Assembly: GCA_018401565.1 (NCBI GenBank) | Contig: JAGYKS010000025.1 | Location: 457,960-521,959, forward strand | Reading direction: 5' to 3' | Length of the DNA stretch: 64,000 nucleotides | Source of the DNA: Acidimicrobiales bacterium | GTDB lineage: Bacteria; Actinomycetota; Acidimicrobiia; Acidimicrobiales; Acidimicrobilacustridaceae | Shown here: positions 8,185 through 20,520 of the stretch, one piece after another | Numbering within the stretch: position 1 is the stretch's first letter | Layout of the letters: each line of letters starts with the position of its first letter | Position numbers and translations under genes: made by a program | The notes under the pieces: model-generated | The model's input: only the letters and a program-made list of their open reading frames with translations | What the model was told of the DNA's origin: nothing | The model's database searches: none

Positions 8185-9396
8185 GTGACCATCGGTGTTC
8201 CACCTCCCGAGGCCTATCTGGACCACGCCGCGTCCACACCGGCGCGCCCCGAGGTGGTCGAGGCCATGCTGCCGTGGCTGGCCGAGCACTGGGGCAACCC
8301 CACCGGTGCCCACGCCCGCGGCCGCGCTGCGCGCCGGGCGGTGGACGAGGCCCGCGAGCCGGTGGCCGAACTGTTGGGGTGTTCGGGTGGGGAGATTGTG
8401 TTCACCTCTGGGGGCACCGAGGCCGACGATCTGGCCGTCAATGGCGTGCTCGACGCCGTGGGTGGCATGGCACTGTGCAGCGCCATCGAACACCACGCCG
8501 TGCTCGACCCGGTGGTGCACCGGGGTGGAGCGATCGTCCCGGTGGATCGACGCGGGGTGCTGGACTGCGCAGCATTGGCCGACATGCTCGATGCCGCAGG
8601 TGCTGCGGCGGCCACGGGAGACGGCCCCGATGTCACGGTGGTGTCGGTGATGGTGGCCAACAACGAGGTGGGCACCATCCAGCCTCTGACCCACATCGCC
8701 GAGGTTGTGGCCCGGCATGCGCCAGCAGCGGTGATGCACACCGATGCGGTGCAGGCCGCCGCCTGGTGCGACGTGGCGGCGTTGGCCGCCGGTGTGCCGC
8801 TGGTGTCGCTCAGTGGCCACAAGATCGGCGGCCCCAAGGGCATTGGGGCCCTGGCCATCCGTCCTGGCGTGGCGCTGGCGCCCCGCCTGCGCGGTGGCGG
8901 CCAGGAACGTGGCCGGCGTTCGGGCACCCACAACGTGGCCGGCATCGTGGGTCTGGGCGTGGCCGCCCAACTGGTGCTCGAGCACCGCACCCAGCTGGCC
9001 GCCACGGTGGGTGCGATGCGTGACCGCCTCGAAGCGGCGCTGGTGGCGATCGAGGGGGTGTCGGTGACCGTGGCCGCCGGCGGCAGCGCCCCACCCGAGC
9101 GTCTGCCCACCATCAGTCATCTGTGCGTGTCGGGAGTGGACAGCGAGGCACTGCTGTTCCTGCTCGACGACGCCGGGGTGGCCGCCTCGGCAGCGTCGTC
9201 GTGCGCCAGCGGAGCCACCGAGTCGTCGCACGTGCTGGCGGCCATGGGAGTGCCGGCTGCCGACGCCCGCGGGTCGTTGCGTCTGTCGCTGGGCTGGACC
9301 ACCGACGACACCACCATCGATCGTGTCATCGAGGTGATGCCGGCTGCCGTTGCCCGGCTTCGCCTGTTCGACGTGTCCTCGTCGGAGCGGTCATGA
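8185..9396 (+). CDS. iscS: cysteine desulfurase (IscS/NifS)
   Basis: PLP enzyme that takes sulfur from L-cysteine as a persulfide for Fe-S clusters and tRNA thiolation. Fold-type I aminotransferase signs: YLDHAASTP at the N-terminus, SGGTEADDLA for phosphate binding, HTDAVQ, and the PLP lysine Lys213 in SLSGHKIGGPKG. The persulfide cysteine is Cys340 in ASSCASG. About 403 residues, normal length. Its stop overlaps the mnmA start (ATGA at 9393), so the sulfur donor and the thiouridylase that uses it are translationally coupled. Start at GTG 8185 chosen from promoter spacing. Confidence 0.94.
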   Translation: MTIGVPPPEAYLDHAASTPARPEVVEAMLPWLAEHWGNPTGAHARGRAARRAVDEAREPVAELLGCSGGEIVFTSGGTEADDLAVNGVLDAVGGMALCSAIEHHAVLDPVVHRGGAIVPVDRRGVLDCAALADMLDAAGAAAATGDGPDVTVVSVMVANNEVGTIQPLTHIAEVVARHAPAAVMHTDAVQAAAWCDVAALAAGVPLVSLSGHKIGGPKGIGALAIRPGVALAPRLRGGGQERGRRSGTHNVAGIVGLGVAAQLVLEHRTQLAATVGAMRDRLEAALVAIEGVSVTVAAGGSAPPERLPTISHLCVSGVDSEALLFLLDDAGVAASAASSCASGATESSHVLAAMGVPAADARGSLRLSLGWTTDDTTIDRVIEVMPAAVARLRLFDVSSSERS

Positions 9397-10556
9397 CCAC
9401 GGCTCCCACAGGCTCGCCGCGTCGGGTGATGGTGGCCATGTCCGGCGGGGTGGACTCATCGGTGGCCGCGGCGTTGCTGGTGGCCGCTGGTCACGACGTG
9501 GTGGGGGTGACCCTGCGGCTGTGGGGTGGCGACAGCGACAGCGGCTGCTGCTCGGTGGCCGACGTTGACGACGCCCGGCGCGTCGCCCAGCAACTCGACA
9601 TCGACCACCACGTGTTCAACATGTCTGATGAGTTCACCACCCACGTGGTCGGTCCGTACGTGGCCGACCACGCCGCCGGTCGCACCCCCAATCCGTGCAT
9701 CGAGTGCAACCGTCACCTCAAGTTCGACCGGCTGTTGCACCGGGCCCGGGCCCTGGGGTTCGACTCGGTTGCCACTGGCCACCACGCCCGGGTGGTCACC
9801 GACGCCGACGGGGTGCGCCGCATTGCCCGGGGCGCCGACGCAGCCAAGGACCAGTCGTACGTGCTGTACATGCTCGACGCCGACGCCCTGGCCATGATCG
9901 AGTTGCCGGTGGGTGACATGACCAAGGATCGGGTGCGGGTCATGGCCACAGACCTCGGTCTGCGCACCGCCGACAAGCCCGACAGCCAGGACGTGTGCTT
10001 CATCACCTCGACCGAGGGTCGTCGGGGATTTTTGGAGACCCGTGTCGAGCTGCATCCCGGCCGCCTTGTGGACACCGATGGCAACGAGGTCGGCGAGGTG
10101 GATGCCGTGGAACTGGTGACGGTGGGTCAGCGCCGGGGCCTGGGAATGTCGGGCACCGGTGACCATCGCTTCGCTGTGGCCGTGGACATCACGACCCGCA
10201 CGGTCACCGTGGGCAGCCGTGACCAGATGCTCACCGACACCACGGTGTGCCAGCGGGTGACGTGGTCGGGTGCAGCCGTGCACGGTGAGGTGCTGGCTCA
10301 GGCCAGCGCCCACGGTGATCCACTGGCGGCCACCGTGACGCCCGTGGCGCCCGTGGCGGCGTCAACCGACAGCCCTGACGACGGCGATGGCGATGTTGAC
10401 AGCCATGACGATGGCGATGTTGACAGCCATGACGATGGCGATGGCGACAGCACGATCGAGGTGCGGTGGCACCAACCAGTTCGACGCATCGCCGCCGGTC
10501 AGAGCGTGGTGTTCTACCGCAACGACATGGTGCTCGGTGGAGGCGTGGTGGTCTGA
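9393..10556 (+). CDS. mnmA: tRNA-specific 2-thiouridylase MnmA
   Basis: Makes 2-thiouridine at the wobble base (U34) of Lys, Glu and Gln tRNAs using sulfur relayed from IscS. 387 residues. Visible: the PP-loop SGGVDSS (17-23), the first catalytic Cys102 in NPCIECN, and the second, Cys202, in SQDVCFI. The C-terminal beta-barrel domain carries an extra acidic loop (about residues 329-354) made of repeats of VDSHDDGD, encoded by a 24-bp tandem DNA repeat and not expected in the family. Start is the ATG overlapping the iscS stop. Confidence 0.94.
   Translation: MTTAPTGSPRRVMVAMSGGVDSSVAAALLVAAGHDVVGVTLRLWGGDSDSGCCSVADVDDARRVAQQLDIDHHVFNMSDEFTTHVVGPYVADHAAGRTPNPCIECNRHLKFDRLLHRARALGFDSVATGHHARVVTDADGVRRIARGADAAKDQSYVLYMLDADALAMIELPVGDMTKDRVRVMATDLGLRTADKPDSQDVCFITSTEGRRGFLETRVELHPGRLVDTDGNEVGEVDAVELVTVGQRRGLGMSGTGDHRFAVAVDITTRTVTVGSRDQMLTDTTVCQRVTWSGAAVHGEVLAQASAHGDPLAATVTPVAPVAASTDSPDDGDGDVDSHDDGDVDSHDDGDGDSTIEVRWHQPVRRIAAGQSVVFYRNDMVLGGGVVV
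10386..10451 (+). repeat. 24-bp in-frame tandem repeat in mnmA
   Basis: Two exact 24-bp units (10386-10409, 10410-10433) and a partial third, encoding an Asp/His-rich loop. Confidence 0.85.
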
Positions 10557-10566
10557 GCGCTCCAGC

Positions 10567-10586
10567 CCACCCCGGCAGCGGGGTGG
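10567..10586. terminator. hairpin between convergent mnmA and membrane-protein gene
   Basis: CCACCCCG, 4-base loop, CGGGGTGG: an 8-bp perfect stem. No T-run, so terminator function is probable rather than certain. Confidence 0.5.
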
Positions 10587-10593
10587 TGGGCGT

Positions 10594-11538
10594 TCAGCGC
10601 ACCGGCAGTCCGCGTTCGGCCACGGTGCGCATCACGGCACCGGGCCGACTGGGGGTCACCAGCACGGCTTCAACGTCGGTTCCCGGTGCGGTAAACGACC
10701 CTCCGGCGGCACGACGGTCGGCGTTGGTGAGGATGGTGGAGGGTTCACCGAGTCTCACCTCGATGGCCAGCCCCAGAGCCCCCATGGTGAGGTCGGTGGC
10801 GGTGGTGTCGGCCAGTGCCGGACCGACCCCGGCCAGATTGCCTTTTTGCACCAGGAGTGAGTCGGTGAGCACCAGCGGGTCGTGCACCACCACCCCGGCG
10901 GGCACCAGCACCAGCCATCGCCGGGACAACAAATGGGTACGGCGCACGATCACCGGTGCCAGCGCCCAACCGGCGGCCAGCACCACAACCCCGGCGATCC
11001 ATGATCGCGCTGCCAGCAGCAACGGCCCCGCCACCACACCGGCGGTCACCACCACCCACAGCACCGGCAACGGGCCCAGCACCACGGCGGTTGGCGGGCG
11101 CAGGGCAAAGCGTCGTTCAGCGCCATACGACGAGCCGTTGACACTGCGGTCGCCATAGGCGGCGGTCAGCACCAGGGCGCAGGCCGCTGCTGCACATGCC
11201 AGCCCCACTACCCCAGTTGCGCCCAGCGCCCGGTTGCCGTCGGGGTCGGTGTCAATCGCCGCCCACACGGTGGCCGCCAGACCGGCTGGAATCACGTAGC
11301 GGGCCAGCGTCAGGCTGCTGGTTCGGGCGATGGCGATGGTGCCAACCCCCACGCCCCAACCCAGCCACAGGCCCACTGCCAGCACCCACTGGACCGGAGT
11401 CGATCGTTGGGCAGCGGCGGTAGCCAGGAGGTCCCCGGCGGTGAACGGCAGCGCCAACCAGCACAGTCCCACCAGCACGGGAACGAGGCTGACAAGCGCG
11501 GGGGCGAGGGTTGTCACAGGTTTGCGGGGGCTTCGCAC
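10594..11538 (-). CDS. multi-spanning membrane protein, function unknown
   Basis: I do not recognise the family. The 314-residue product has a short basic N-terminus (MRSPRKPV) and about six or seven hydrophobic segments within residues 8-200, then a soluble C-terminal part of about 110 residues (from RRTHLLSRRW) with beta-strand character that ends in a Val/Arg-rich tail. The soluble part resembles the PH-like domains found after membrane segments in some actinobacterial proteins, which is a guess. It converges on mnmA and diverges from the MetE-like gene. Codon use is like its neighbours. Confidence 0.6.
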   Translation of the reverse strand: MRSPRKPVTTLAPALVSLVPVLVGLCWLALPFTAGDLLATAAAQRSTPVQWVLAVGLWLGWGVGVGTIAIARTSSLTLARYVIPAGLAATVWAAIDTDPDGNRALGATGVVGLACAAAACALVLTAAYGDRSVNGSSYGAERRFALRPPTAVVLGPLPVLWVVVTAGVVAGPLLLAARSWIAGVVVLAAGWALAPVIVRRTHLLSRRWLVLVPAGVVVHDPLVLTDSLLVQKGNLAGVGPALADTTATDLTMGALGLAIEVRLGEPSTILTNADRRAAGGSFTAPGTDVEAVLVTPSRPGAVMRTVAERGLPVR

Positions 11539-11611
11539 ACGGCGAAGATTTGCGCGCGATCACCTGCGGTGGCTAATCCACCTGTGTGGACATGCACCAA
11601 AAGGCAGGGTT

Positions 11612-12649
11612 GTGACCCTGTCGACCGGGCCGGCGACGCAACGGGTGCGCCTGCCCATGGGCATGGCCACGTCCATTGGGAGCCTGCCGCACGTCGACCC
11701 CGGGGAGGCAGTCGACTTCGTGTTGACCCAGCAGTCGCGGCTTCCGGCGGCCCCGTCGCTGCCGGGTCGATCCCGACGTGAAGGCATGATCGCCCAGGCC
11801 GCCCACGGGGTGGCTGGCATCACGGTCACCGACGACGGCTCGTTGGTGATCGACGATGCTGCGCTCGACCCCGAGGCGCCCCTGTGGGACCCGGGTTTTT
11901 CCAGTGACGCCTTTGTCGGCCTGCGGGCGTTTGTCACCGCAGTGAGTGAGCGACGCGGTCCCATCAAGGTGTCGACCACCGGGCCGGTGACCCTGGGCGT
12001 GGCGCTGCACACCGCCGGGGTGGAGGCCGCTGTGGCGTTCGAGGTGGCCGGGTCGGCGGTGCGGCAGCGGGCCGAGGCAATGGTGGACTACGTGCAGGCC
12101 CGGGTCCCCCAGGCCCAGCTGGTGGTCTTCATCGACGAGCCGGTGCTGGGTTCGGCCATGGTGCCGGGCTTCCCGCTTGCGCCACTGGCAGCCATCGACC
12201 TGGCCTCCAGCGCGTTGGCGGCAGTGGAACCGGCTGCGGTGTCGGGCCTGCATTGCTGTGCCACCGACGCCGACTGGCGACTCATCATGCAGGCGGGTCC
12301 CCAGATCTTGTCGCTGCCCACCGATGGTGGCATCGAGCGGGCGGCGGCGGCCCTGTCGTCGTTTTTGGAAGCCGGGGGCTGGGTGGCATGGGGGGCGGTG
12401 CCCACCGACCGTCCCATCGGCACCACCGTGGAACGCATGTGGCGGCAGCTGAACATGTTGTGGGCCGACCTTGTCAGCGACGGCGGGTGTGACCCGGTGC
12501 AGCTGCGCACCCAGGCCATGATCACCCCGGCGTGCGGGTTGGCCCGCCATGGCGTCACCCAGGCCGAACAGGTGCTGTGGTTCACCAACCGTCTGGCCGA
12601 ACGCCTGCACGACCAGGCCATCACCGCCCGATTCACCGGCGGAGCCTGA
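11612..12649 (+). CDS. MetE-like (UROD/MetE superfamily) methyltransferase
   Basis: Protein of about 345 residues corresponding to the C-terminal catalytic half of cobalamin-independent methionine synthase, a TIM barrel that binds zinc and transfers a methyl group to a thiol. Visible: TSIGSLPHVDP at the N-terminus, KVSTTGPVTLG, FIDEPVLG, the His-Cys-Cys zinc cluster in GLHCCATD and the last Cys in TPACGLARHG. The usual Glu ligand is not obvious. Start may be GTG 11612 (AAAAGGCAGGG upstream) or ATG 11657. It precedes ligA, as the equivalent gene does in mycobacteria. Methyl donor and acceptor are unproven; folate-type methionine synthesis is not assured. Confidence 0.75.
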   Translation: MTLSTGPATQRVRLPMGMATSIGSLPHVDPGEAVDFVLTQQSRLPAAPSLPGRSRREGMIAQAAHGVAGITVTDDGSLVIDDAALDPEAPLWDPGFSSDAFVGLRAFVTAVSERRGPIKVSTTGPVTLGVALHTAGVEAAVAFEVAGSAVRQRAEAMVDYVQARVPQAQLVVFIDEPVLGSAMVPGFPLAPLAAIDLASSALAAVEPAAVSGLHCCATDADWRLIMQAGPQILSLPTDGGIERAAAALSSFLEAGGWVAWGAVPTDRPIGTTVERMWRQLNMLWADLVSDGGCDPVQLRTQAMITPACGLARHGVTQAEQVLWFTNRLAERLHDQAITARFTGGA

Positions 12650-12718
12650 CAGCGCTTCCTTCATTGGCGTGGTCGCCCCTGTCTGTGGTGGGCGCCGTGT
12701 CGGGCGTGGGTGTATCGG

Positions 12719-12724
12719 TAGGCT
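12719..12724 (+). promoter_or_regulatory. -10 element of ligA
   Basis: TAGGCT, 7 bases before ATG 12732; it fixes the ligA start at that ATG although the frame is open further upstream. Confidence 0.6.
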
Positions 12725-12731
12725 GCGGCCG

Positions 12732-15621
<2,890 letters not shown>

Positions 15622-15634
15622 CCAGCCACGCCGC

Positions 15635-15698
15635 GCTGCTGACTTCAGGCGCTGCTGATTTCAGGCGCTGCCTACTTCCGGAGCTGCTCGCTTACGGC
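15635..15698. repeat. 16-bp tandem array between convergent genes
   Basis: Four 16-bp units (GCTGCTGACTTCAGGC and variants), 14 bases after the HAD stop and 5 bases short of the stop of the minus-strand gene at 15703. Confidence 0.85.
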
Positions 15699-15702
15699 GG
15701 CG

Positions 15703-16104
15703 TCACGACGCCCGAAAACACCAGGTGCGGGACGTGGCGCCCTGGGGGCCGTCGGACTGCCGCCACACCTCGACGGTCGCACAGTTCTCGTCGGGCAGCA
15801 GTTGTTCGACCACCTTGCCGGGGCTCGGCTGGTAGAGCACCTCACCGGGGTTCAGGGGCTCGTCGATCTGGCTCGGCGGGATGGCGGTGCCGTTGATCAC
15901 CACAGAGGCGTCCCAGCCCGGATCAACAACCACACCCACCTTGTTCTGCAACAGCACCTTGTCTCCGGGGCCGGGAACCAGCTGGGCGATGCCCGGGGTC
16001 TCAGGCACCTGACGGCCATCGGTGACCTGGGTGGAGAAGTACATCGCCCCCAGCATGGCCACCACCAACAGGGGCAGGATCAGACGCTTGACGTACCACG
16101 GCAT
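15703..16104 (-). CDS. small membrane-anchored extracytoplasmic protein, function unknown
   Basis: I do not recognise the family. 133 residues from ATG 16104: a basic start (MPWYVKRL), one hydrophobic anchor (about residues 8-24), then a soluble domain expected outside the membrane. The soluble part contains two Cys near the C-terminus (NCATVEVW and TWCFRAS) that could pair. Repeated GE, PG and beta-like segments suggest a small beta domain. CAGACT lies 6 bases before the ATG, a variant of the -10 seen elsewhere. It diverges from the PASTA kinase, which may hint at a cell-wall role. Confidence 0.6.
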   Translation of the reverse strand: MPWYVKRLILPLLVVAMLGAMYFSTQVTDGRQVPETPGIAQLVPGPGDKVLLQNKVGVVVDPGWDASVVINGTAIPPSQIDEPLNPGEVLYQPSPGKVVEQLLPDENCATVEVWRQSDGPQGATSRTWCFRAS

Positions 16105-16198
16105 GCGCTCAGTCTGCCCTGCCGCAGTGCGCCTCACGGCACCGGGCCGGTGTGACGTCGGCGGGGAGGCCCTCCGCCCGCTGTGCCCCAGTGACCGC

Positions 16199-16204
16199 TA
16201 CCCT
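16199..16204 (+). promoter_or_regulatory. -10 element of the PASTA kinase gene
   Basis: TACCCT, 7 bases before GTG 16212; it favours this GTG over an in-frame GTG 60 bases upstream. Confidence 0.55.
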
Positions 16205-16211
16205 TCCCGAC

Positions 16212-18341
16212 GTGGTCGTTCCGCACGTCGCTGACCGGGTTGGTCAGGTGCTGGGCGGGCGGTACCGGCTGGTGGCACCCCTTGGTTCGGGGGCATCAGC
16301 GACGGTGTACCTGGGTGACGATGTGACACTGCGTCGCCGGGTGGCTGTGAAGGTGCTGCACCCGGCCCTCGCCGACGACGAGGCTTTCCTCCGTCGTTTT
16401 CGCGCCGAGGCGCAGGTTGCCGCCGCGCTCAACCACCCCAACGTGCTGGCCGTGCATGACTGGGGTCAGGACGGCTCCACGCCCTACCTCGTCAGTGAGT
16501 TCCTGGCCGGCGGCAGTCTCCGCTCGATGCTCGACGGAGCTGGCCCGCTGACTGCGTCGCAGGTGCTGGTGGTGGGGTTGGAGGCATCGCGGGGGCTGGC
16601 CTACGCCCATCGGCGCGGCCTGGTTCACCGGGACATCAAGCCGGCCAACCTGCTGTTCGACGACGAAGCCCGGTTGCGCATCGCCGACTTCGGCCTGGCT
16701 CGGGCATTGGCCGAGGCGGCGTGGACCGAACCCATGGGGGCGGTGCTGGGTACGGCCCGGTATGCCTCCCCCGAGCAGGCCCGCGGCCAATCCCTCGACG
16801 GGCGAAGCGACGTGTATTCCCTGGCATTGGTGCTGGTCGAGGCGGCCACCGGCACGGTTCCGTTCAGCACCGACACCACCATCGGCACCCTCATGGCCCG
16901 GGTCGACGCTCCGCTTCCGATTCCCGACGGCCTCGGGCTGCTCGGTGAGGTGTTGGCCGCTGCCGGATCGCCTGAGCCCAGCGACCGCCCCGACGCCGAT
17001 GCATTGTCGGCGGCGCTGTTTGACGTGGCCCGCCAGATGGATCGGCCAGGGCCGTTGCCGCTTGCTGGTTCGCCGGTGACCGTGGCCGACCACGACACCG
17101 ATGTCGGGGCCACCGCAGCCCCCGTTGGTTCCGGTGACGGCGACGTCACCGTGATCGCTGATACCGGTGTGGCCGCCGAGACACCGGCGAGCGCATCAAC
17201 CGCAAATGGTCTGGTCGAGGATGTGGCCGGTGGCGCAGTTGAGGGCGCAGTTGGTGGCGCAGCTGTGGGTGCTGTCGGTGGCGCAGCTGTGGGCGCAGTC
17301 GAGGGTGCAGAGGGTGTGGGCGCAGTCGAGGGTGTCGGCCCCGATGAAACTGCGCAGGGCGCCGTCGCAGCGCAGGGCACCGTGGAAGGCCAGGGTGCCG
17401 TGGAAGCGCAGGGCGCTGCCGCAGCCCCCGCTCTGGCAACACCGGAGCGAAGCCGCCGGCGGCGTTGGCCGTGGCTGGTGGCGTTGCTGGCGGTTGCCGC
17501 CATCGCTGGCGGATCACTGTTTTGGTGGACGTCGGTTCGGGTGGTGTCGTCGGAGGTGCCGGTGCTCGTTGGGGTGGCCGTCACCGCCGCCGAGCAGGCC
17601 GCCCGTGACGGGGGCTGGGAGCTGAGCCGGTCCGAAGCCTTTGACCCTGTGCTGGCCGCCGGTTTGGTGGTGTCGCAATCGCCTGAGGCCGGGGTGTCAT
17701 TGGCCCAGGGAGAGGTGCTCACCGTGGTGGTGTCGGCCGGACCAGCTCCGGTTCCCGTGCCCGATGGTCTGGTTGGTGTTCCGCTGGCCGATGCCGAGCA
17801 GACGCTCGTTGGGGTTGGTCTGGCTCTGGGGTCGGTGACCGAGGCATTTGATGAGGTTGTCCCTGCGGGTGTGGTGCTGGCGGCATCGACTGAGCCCGGC
17901 GTGGAGTTGCCGTTTGGTGAAGTGGTGGATCTGGTGGTGTCAGCCGGACCCGAGCCGCGCACGGTGCCCGACAACCTGGTGGGGCGAGCCCTCGACGAGG
18001 TGCGCAATCTGCTCGAGGCGCTGGGACTCCCCGTCAGTGTTGGCGGTGAGTCCTACAGCGACAGCGTCCCGGCCGGTGGGGTCATCGAGGCGGCGCCGTC
18101 GCCGGGCCAGACCGTTGACCGCGGCACTCCGGTGCTCGTCGAGGTGTCACTGGGACCCCCGGAGGTGGCGGTCCCCGATGTGATCGGGCTTCCTGTGGTT
18201 GAGGCTGCCCGCCGGCTCGAGGCCGCAGGGCTGGTGGTCACGGCCACCACCGGGTCGCCAACCCAACCGGTGACCAGCTCCGACCCGGCTCGGGGCACCA
18301 CGGTGCGTCTGGGATCCAACATCACCATCTCCACCAGATAG
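16212..18341 (+). CDS. PASTA-domain Ser/Thr protein kinase (PknB/StkP type)
   Basis: Receptor-like kinase that senses cell-wall fragments. 709 residues. Cytoplasmic kinase domain (about 15-275): Gly loop LGSGASATVYLG, Lys47 in VAVK, catalytic Asp141 in HRDIKPANLL, Asp159 in DFG, and the APE-equivalent YASPEQA. A linker of about 100 residues follows, rich in Ala, Gly, Val and Glu and built from repeats of GAVGGAAV. After an Arg cluster comes one membrane segment (about 420-442), then four PASTA repeats outside the cell, ending in TISTR. Such kinases regulate division and peptidoglycan synthesis; murA and two L,D-transpeptidases lie in this window. Confidence 0.93.
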   Translation: MVVPHVADRVGQVLGGRYRLVAPLGSGASATVYLGDDVTLRRRVAVKVLHPALADDEAFLRRFRAEAQVAAALNHPNVLAVHDWGQDGSTPYLVSEFLAGGSLRSMLDGAGPLTASQVLVVGLEASRGLAYAHRRGLVHRDIKPANLLFDDEARLRIADFGLARALAEAAWTEPMGAVLGTARYASPEQARGQSLDGRSDVYSLALVLVEAATGTVPFSTDTTIGTLMARVDAPLPIPDGLGLLGEVLAAAGSPEPSDRPDADALSAALFDVARQMDRPGPLPLAGSPVTVADHDTDVGATAAPVGSGDGDVTVIADTGVAAETPASASTANGLVEDVAGGAVEGAVGGAAVGAVGGAAVGAVEGAEGVGAVEGVGPDETAQGAVAAQGTVEGQGAVEAQGAAAAPALATPERSRRRRWPWLVALLAVAAIAGGSLFWWTSVRVVSSEVPVLVGVAVTAAEQAARDGGWELSRSEAFDPVLAAGLVVSQSPEAGVSLAQGEVLTVVVSAGPAPVPVPDGLVGVPLADAEQTLVGVGLALGSVTEAFDEVVPAGVVLAASTEPGVELPFGEVVDLVVSAGPEPRTVPDNLVGRALDEVRNLLEALGLPVSVGGESYSDSVPAGGVIEAAPSPGQTVDRGTPVLVEVSLGPPEVAVPDVIGLPVVEAARRLEAAGLVVTATTGSPTQPVTSSDPARGTTVRLGSNITISTR

Positions 18342-18427
18342 CCGATCCACGGCCGGACCCGACCCGACCCGACCCGGATTACAGCCATCAGGCCCGCCCA
18401 TTTGGCGGCGGTGGGGGAGGGTGCCGG

Positions 18428-18433
18428 TAGCCT
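18428..18433 (+). promoter_or_regulatory. -10 element of the DHA2-type MFS gene
   Basis: TAGCCT, 6 bases before ATG 18440. Confidence 0.55.
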
Positions 18434-18439
18434 GCGGAA

Positions 18440-20285
18440 ATGGGTTTGGGACCGGGCGATGGCGTACAGGGTGATCCGCCCGCCCTCGATGACTCCCTGA
18501 CAACCTCGGGCCTGTCGCACTGGCGCCACCGGGTGCTCGATCGCTGGTCGGACTCCCCGCGCTATCGCTGGATGGTGCTCACCGTGGCGCTGGTGGGCCT
18601 GTTCTCGGTGGGCTTTTCCATCACGGTGCTGGCGGTATCGGTCCCCACCATCGCTGCGGACCTGGGCGCTCCCCGGTCGCTCATCACCTGGGTGATCACC
18701 GGGCCGCTGCTGGCCTATGCGGTGTTCGGGACCATCGGCAGGGAAGCTGGCCGACATCCTGGGTGCCCGACGGGTGTACCTGTGGTCGTTGGGGGCAGTG
18801 GGGGTATTTGCGGCGCTGTCGGCCGTTGCCTGGAGCGGGGGCAGTCTGGTGGGGTTCCGGACTGCCGGTGCCGCCGTCGGTGCGGCCGTGGGACCAGCTT
18901 CGTTGGCCATGATCAACCGTCTGTTCCCGCCCTACGAACGGGCCCGGGCTCTGGGCTTTTGGTCGATGGTGGCCGCCGGTGGCCCGGTGATCGGTGTGAT
19001 CGTGGGCGGCCCAGTGGTGGAAGCCTTCTCCTGGCGGTGGATCTTTGTGGCCCAGGTGCCGCTCACCGCTGCCGCCTTGTTGGTGGGTTGTCTGGTGCTG
19101 CCCGAGGTGGCCCGACGGCGCAATGTCTCATTCGACATCCCGGGATCGGTGTTGCTGGCGGCATCGGTGTCGTCGCTGCTGGTGGGGCTCAACCGGGGAC
19201 CGGAACTCGGCTGGTCAGCCCCTTTGGTGGTGGGGTGTCTGGCTGCGGTGCCAGTTCTGGTGGTGGCGTTCGTGGCCGTCGAGCGACGACGGGCCGACCC
19301 GTTGCTGCCATTGCGCTACATCCGCCGTCGCAACTTCAGCTTTCCGGTGGTGAACCAGTTCTTTCTCAACTTCGCCTACATGGGCGGGTTCATCATCACG
19401 CCCCTGCTGTTGCAGGACGTGCTCGGCTACGGCGAGACCCGTACCGGGTTGATCTCCATTGCCCGGCCGTTGGCGTTCACCCTGGCAGGTCCGCTGGCCG
19501 GCATTTTGGCCGTGCGCACGGGCGAGCGGTTCAACGCCACGGTGGGCAGTGTGGCCATCTTTGTGTCCATGGTGGGTCTGGCCGCCGTCACCGGTACCAC
19601 CGCCGATGTGTTCATCGTGGTGGTCCTTGCGGCCTCGGGCATCGGCATGGGCATGGCGGCCCCGGCCATGACGGCGGCGCTGGCCAACTCGGTGGACGAA
19701 CAGGACCTGGGTGTGGCCAGCGCCTTTCAGCAGATGTGCAGCCATGTGGGCACCGTGGTCGGCACCCAGCTGATGCTGACCGTGCAGCTGGCCCTTGCCC
19801 CGGTGGTGTTGGGCGCCGTCGCCACCGACGACGACATCGGGCAGTTGGCATCGTCGTATCACTGGGCGTATCTGGTGGGAGCAGCCGCAGCGGCGTTCGG
19901 CATCGTGGCGGCGCTGTTCGTACGCCGCTCGCACCGACCCTCTGATGGCCTGACCTCACATCGCCACGCATCAGACGACCCCAGGTCAACTCCCGCAGAG
20001 CCGTCGTTGGTGACCGCCGGTGTTGGCGGTGCGAAACCAACCGCCCTCGCAGCCGCCAGCGGGCCTGCCACCGCCACCGTGCGCAATGCCGCCACCGCCG
20101 CCACCGGACCCAACGTCACCGATGCCACCGTCGGGCCCGGGCGGGTGCCAGCGGGCTCGGTCTCCACGGGGCGTTCGGCGGCCTCGAGTGCGTCAGCGGC
20201 GCTGACCGCCGCCCGTCGGATTCCGGCCCCAGACCCCGAAACCCCGGCACCGACGACTGACGATCCGTCCCCCGACGCCAACTGA
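18440..20285 (+). CDS. MFS drug exporter, DHA2/EmrB-like (apparent frameshift)
   Basis: Proton-driven multidrug exporter with about 14 membrane segments. The first part reads VTLAVSVPTIAADLGAPRS-type sequence (variant TVLAVSVPTIAADLG) and WVITGPLLAYAVFGT; one extra A near 18743 shifts the frame, and without it the conserved loop reads GGKLADILGARR. The second part holds motif C-like GPASLAMINRLFP and the rest of the transporter. Corrected length is 614 residues. The last about 125 residues form an Ala/Thr/Pro-rich cytoplasmic tail of low complexity. Substrate unknown. Confidence 0.85.
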
Positions 20286-20436
20286 CCTGACGCCGGCGTC
20301 GGCCGGTTGGCAGTTCCGCTTTCTGCCGCGCTCTCTGCCTCGGATAGCGGCGCCCATTTGTGGCGCCAGTCTCTTCCTCGGGTTCCTGATCGGTGGTCGC
20401 CCGGACGCGACTGCGGGGCGGCCCAAGGACCGCCCC

Positions 20437-20520
20437 GCACTCGATGTTCATCACTCGATGTTCATCACTCGATGTTCACGACTTGCTGTTCAGGACTCGC
20501 CGTCCCGGACTCGCTGTTCA
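20437..20520 (-). repeat. 14-bp tandem array starting at the SCP2 gene stop codon
   Basis: Six 14-bp units on the minus strand, the first beginning with the stop TGA (20520-20518), e.g. TGAACATCGAGTGA. Five of six units begin TGA. The array lies between convergent genes. Confidence 0.9.
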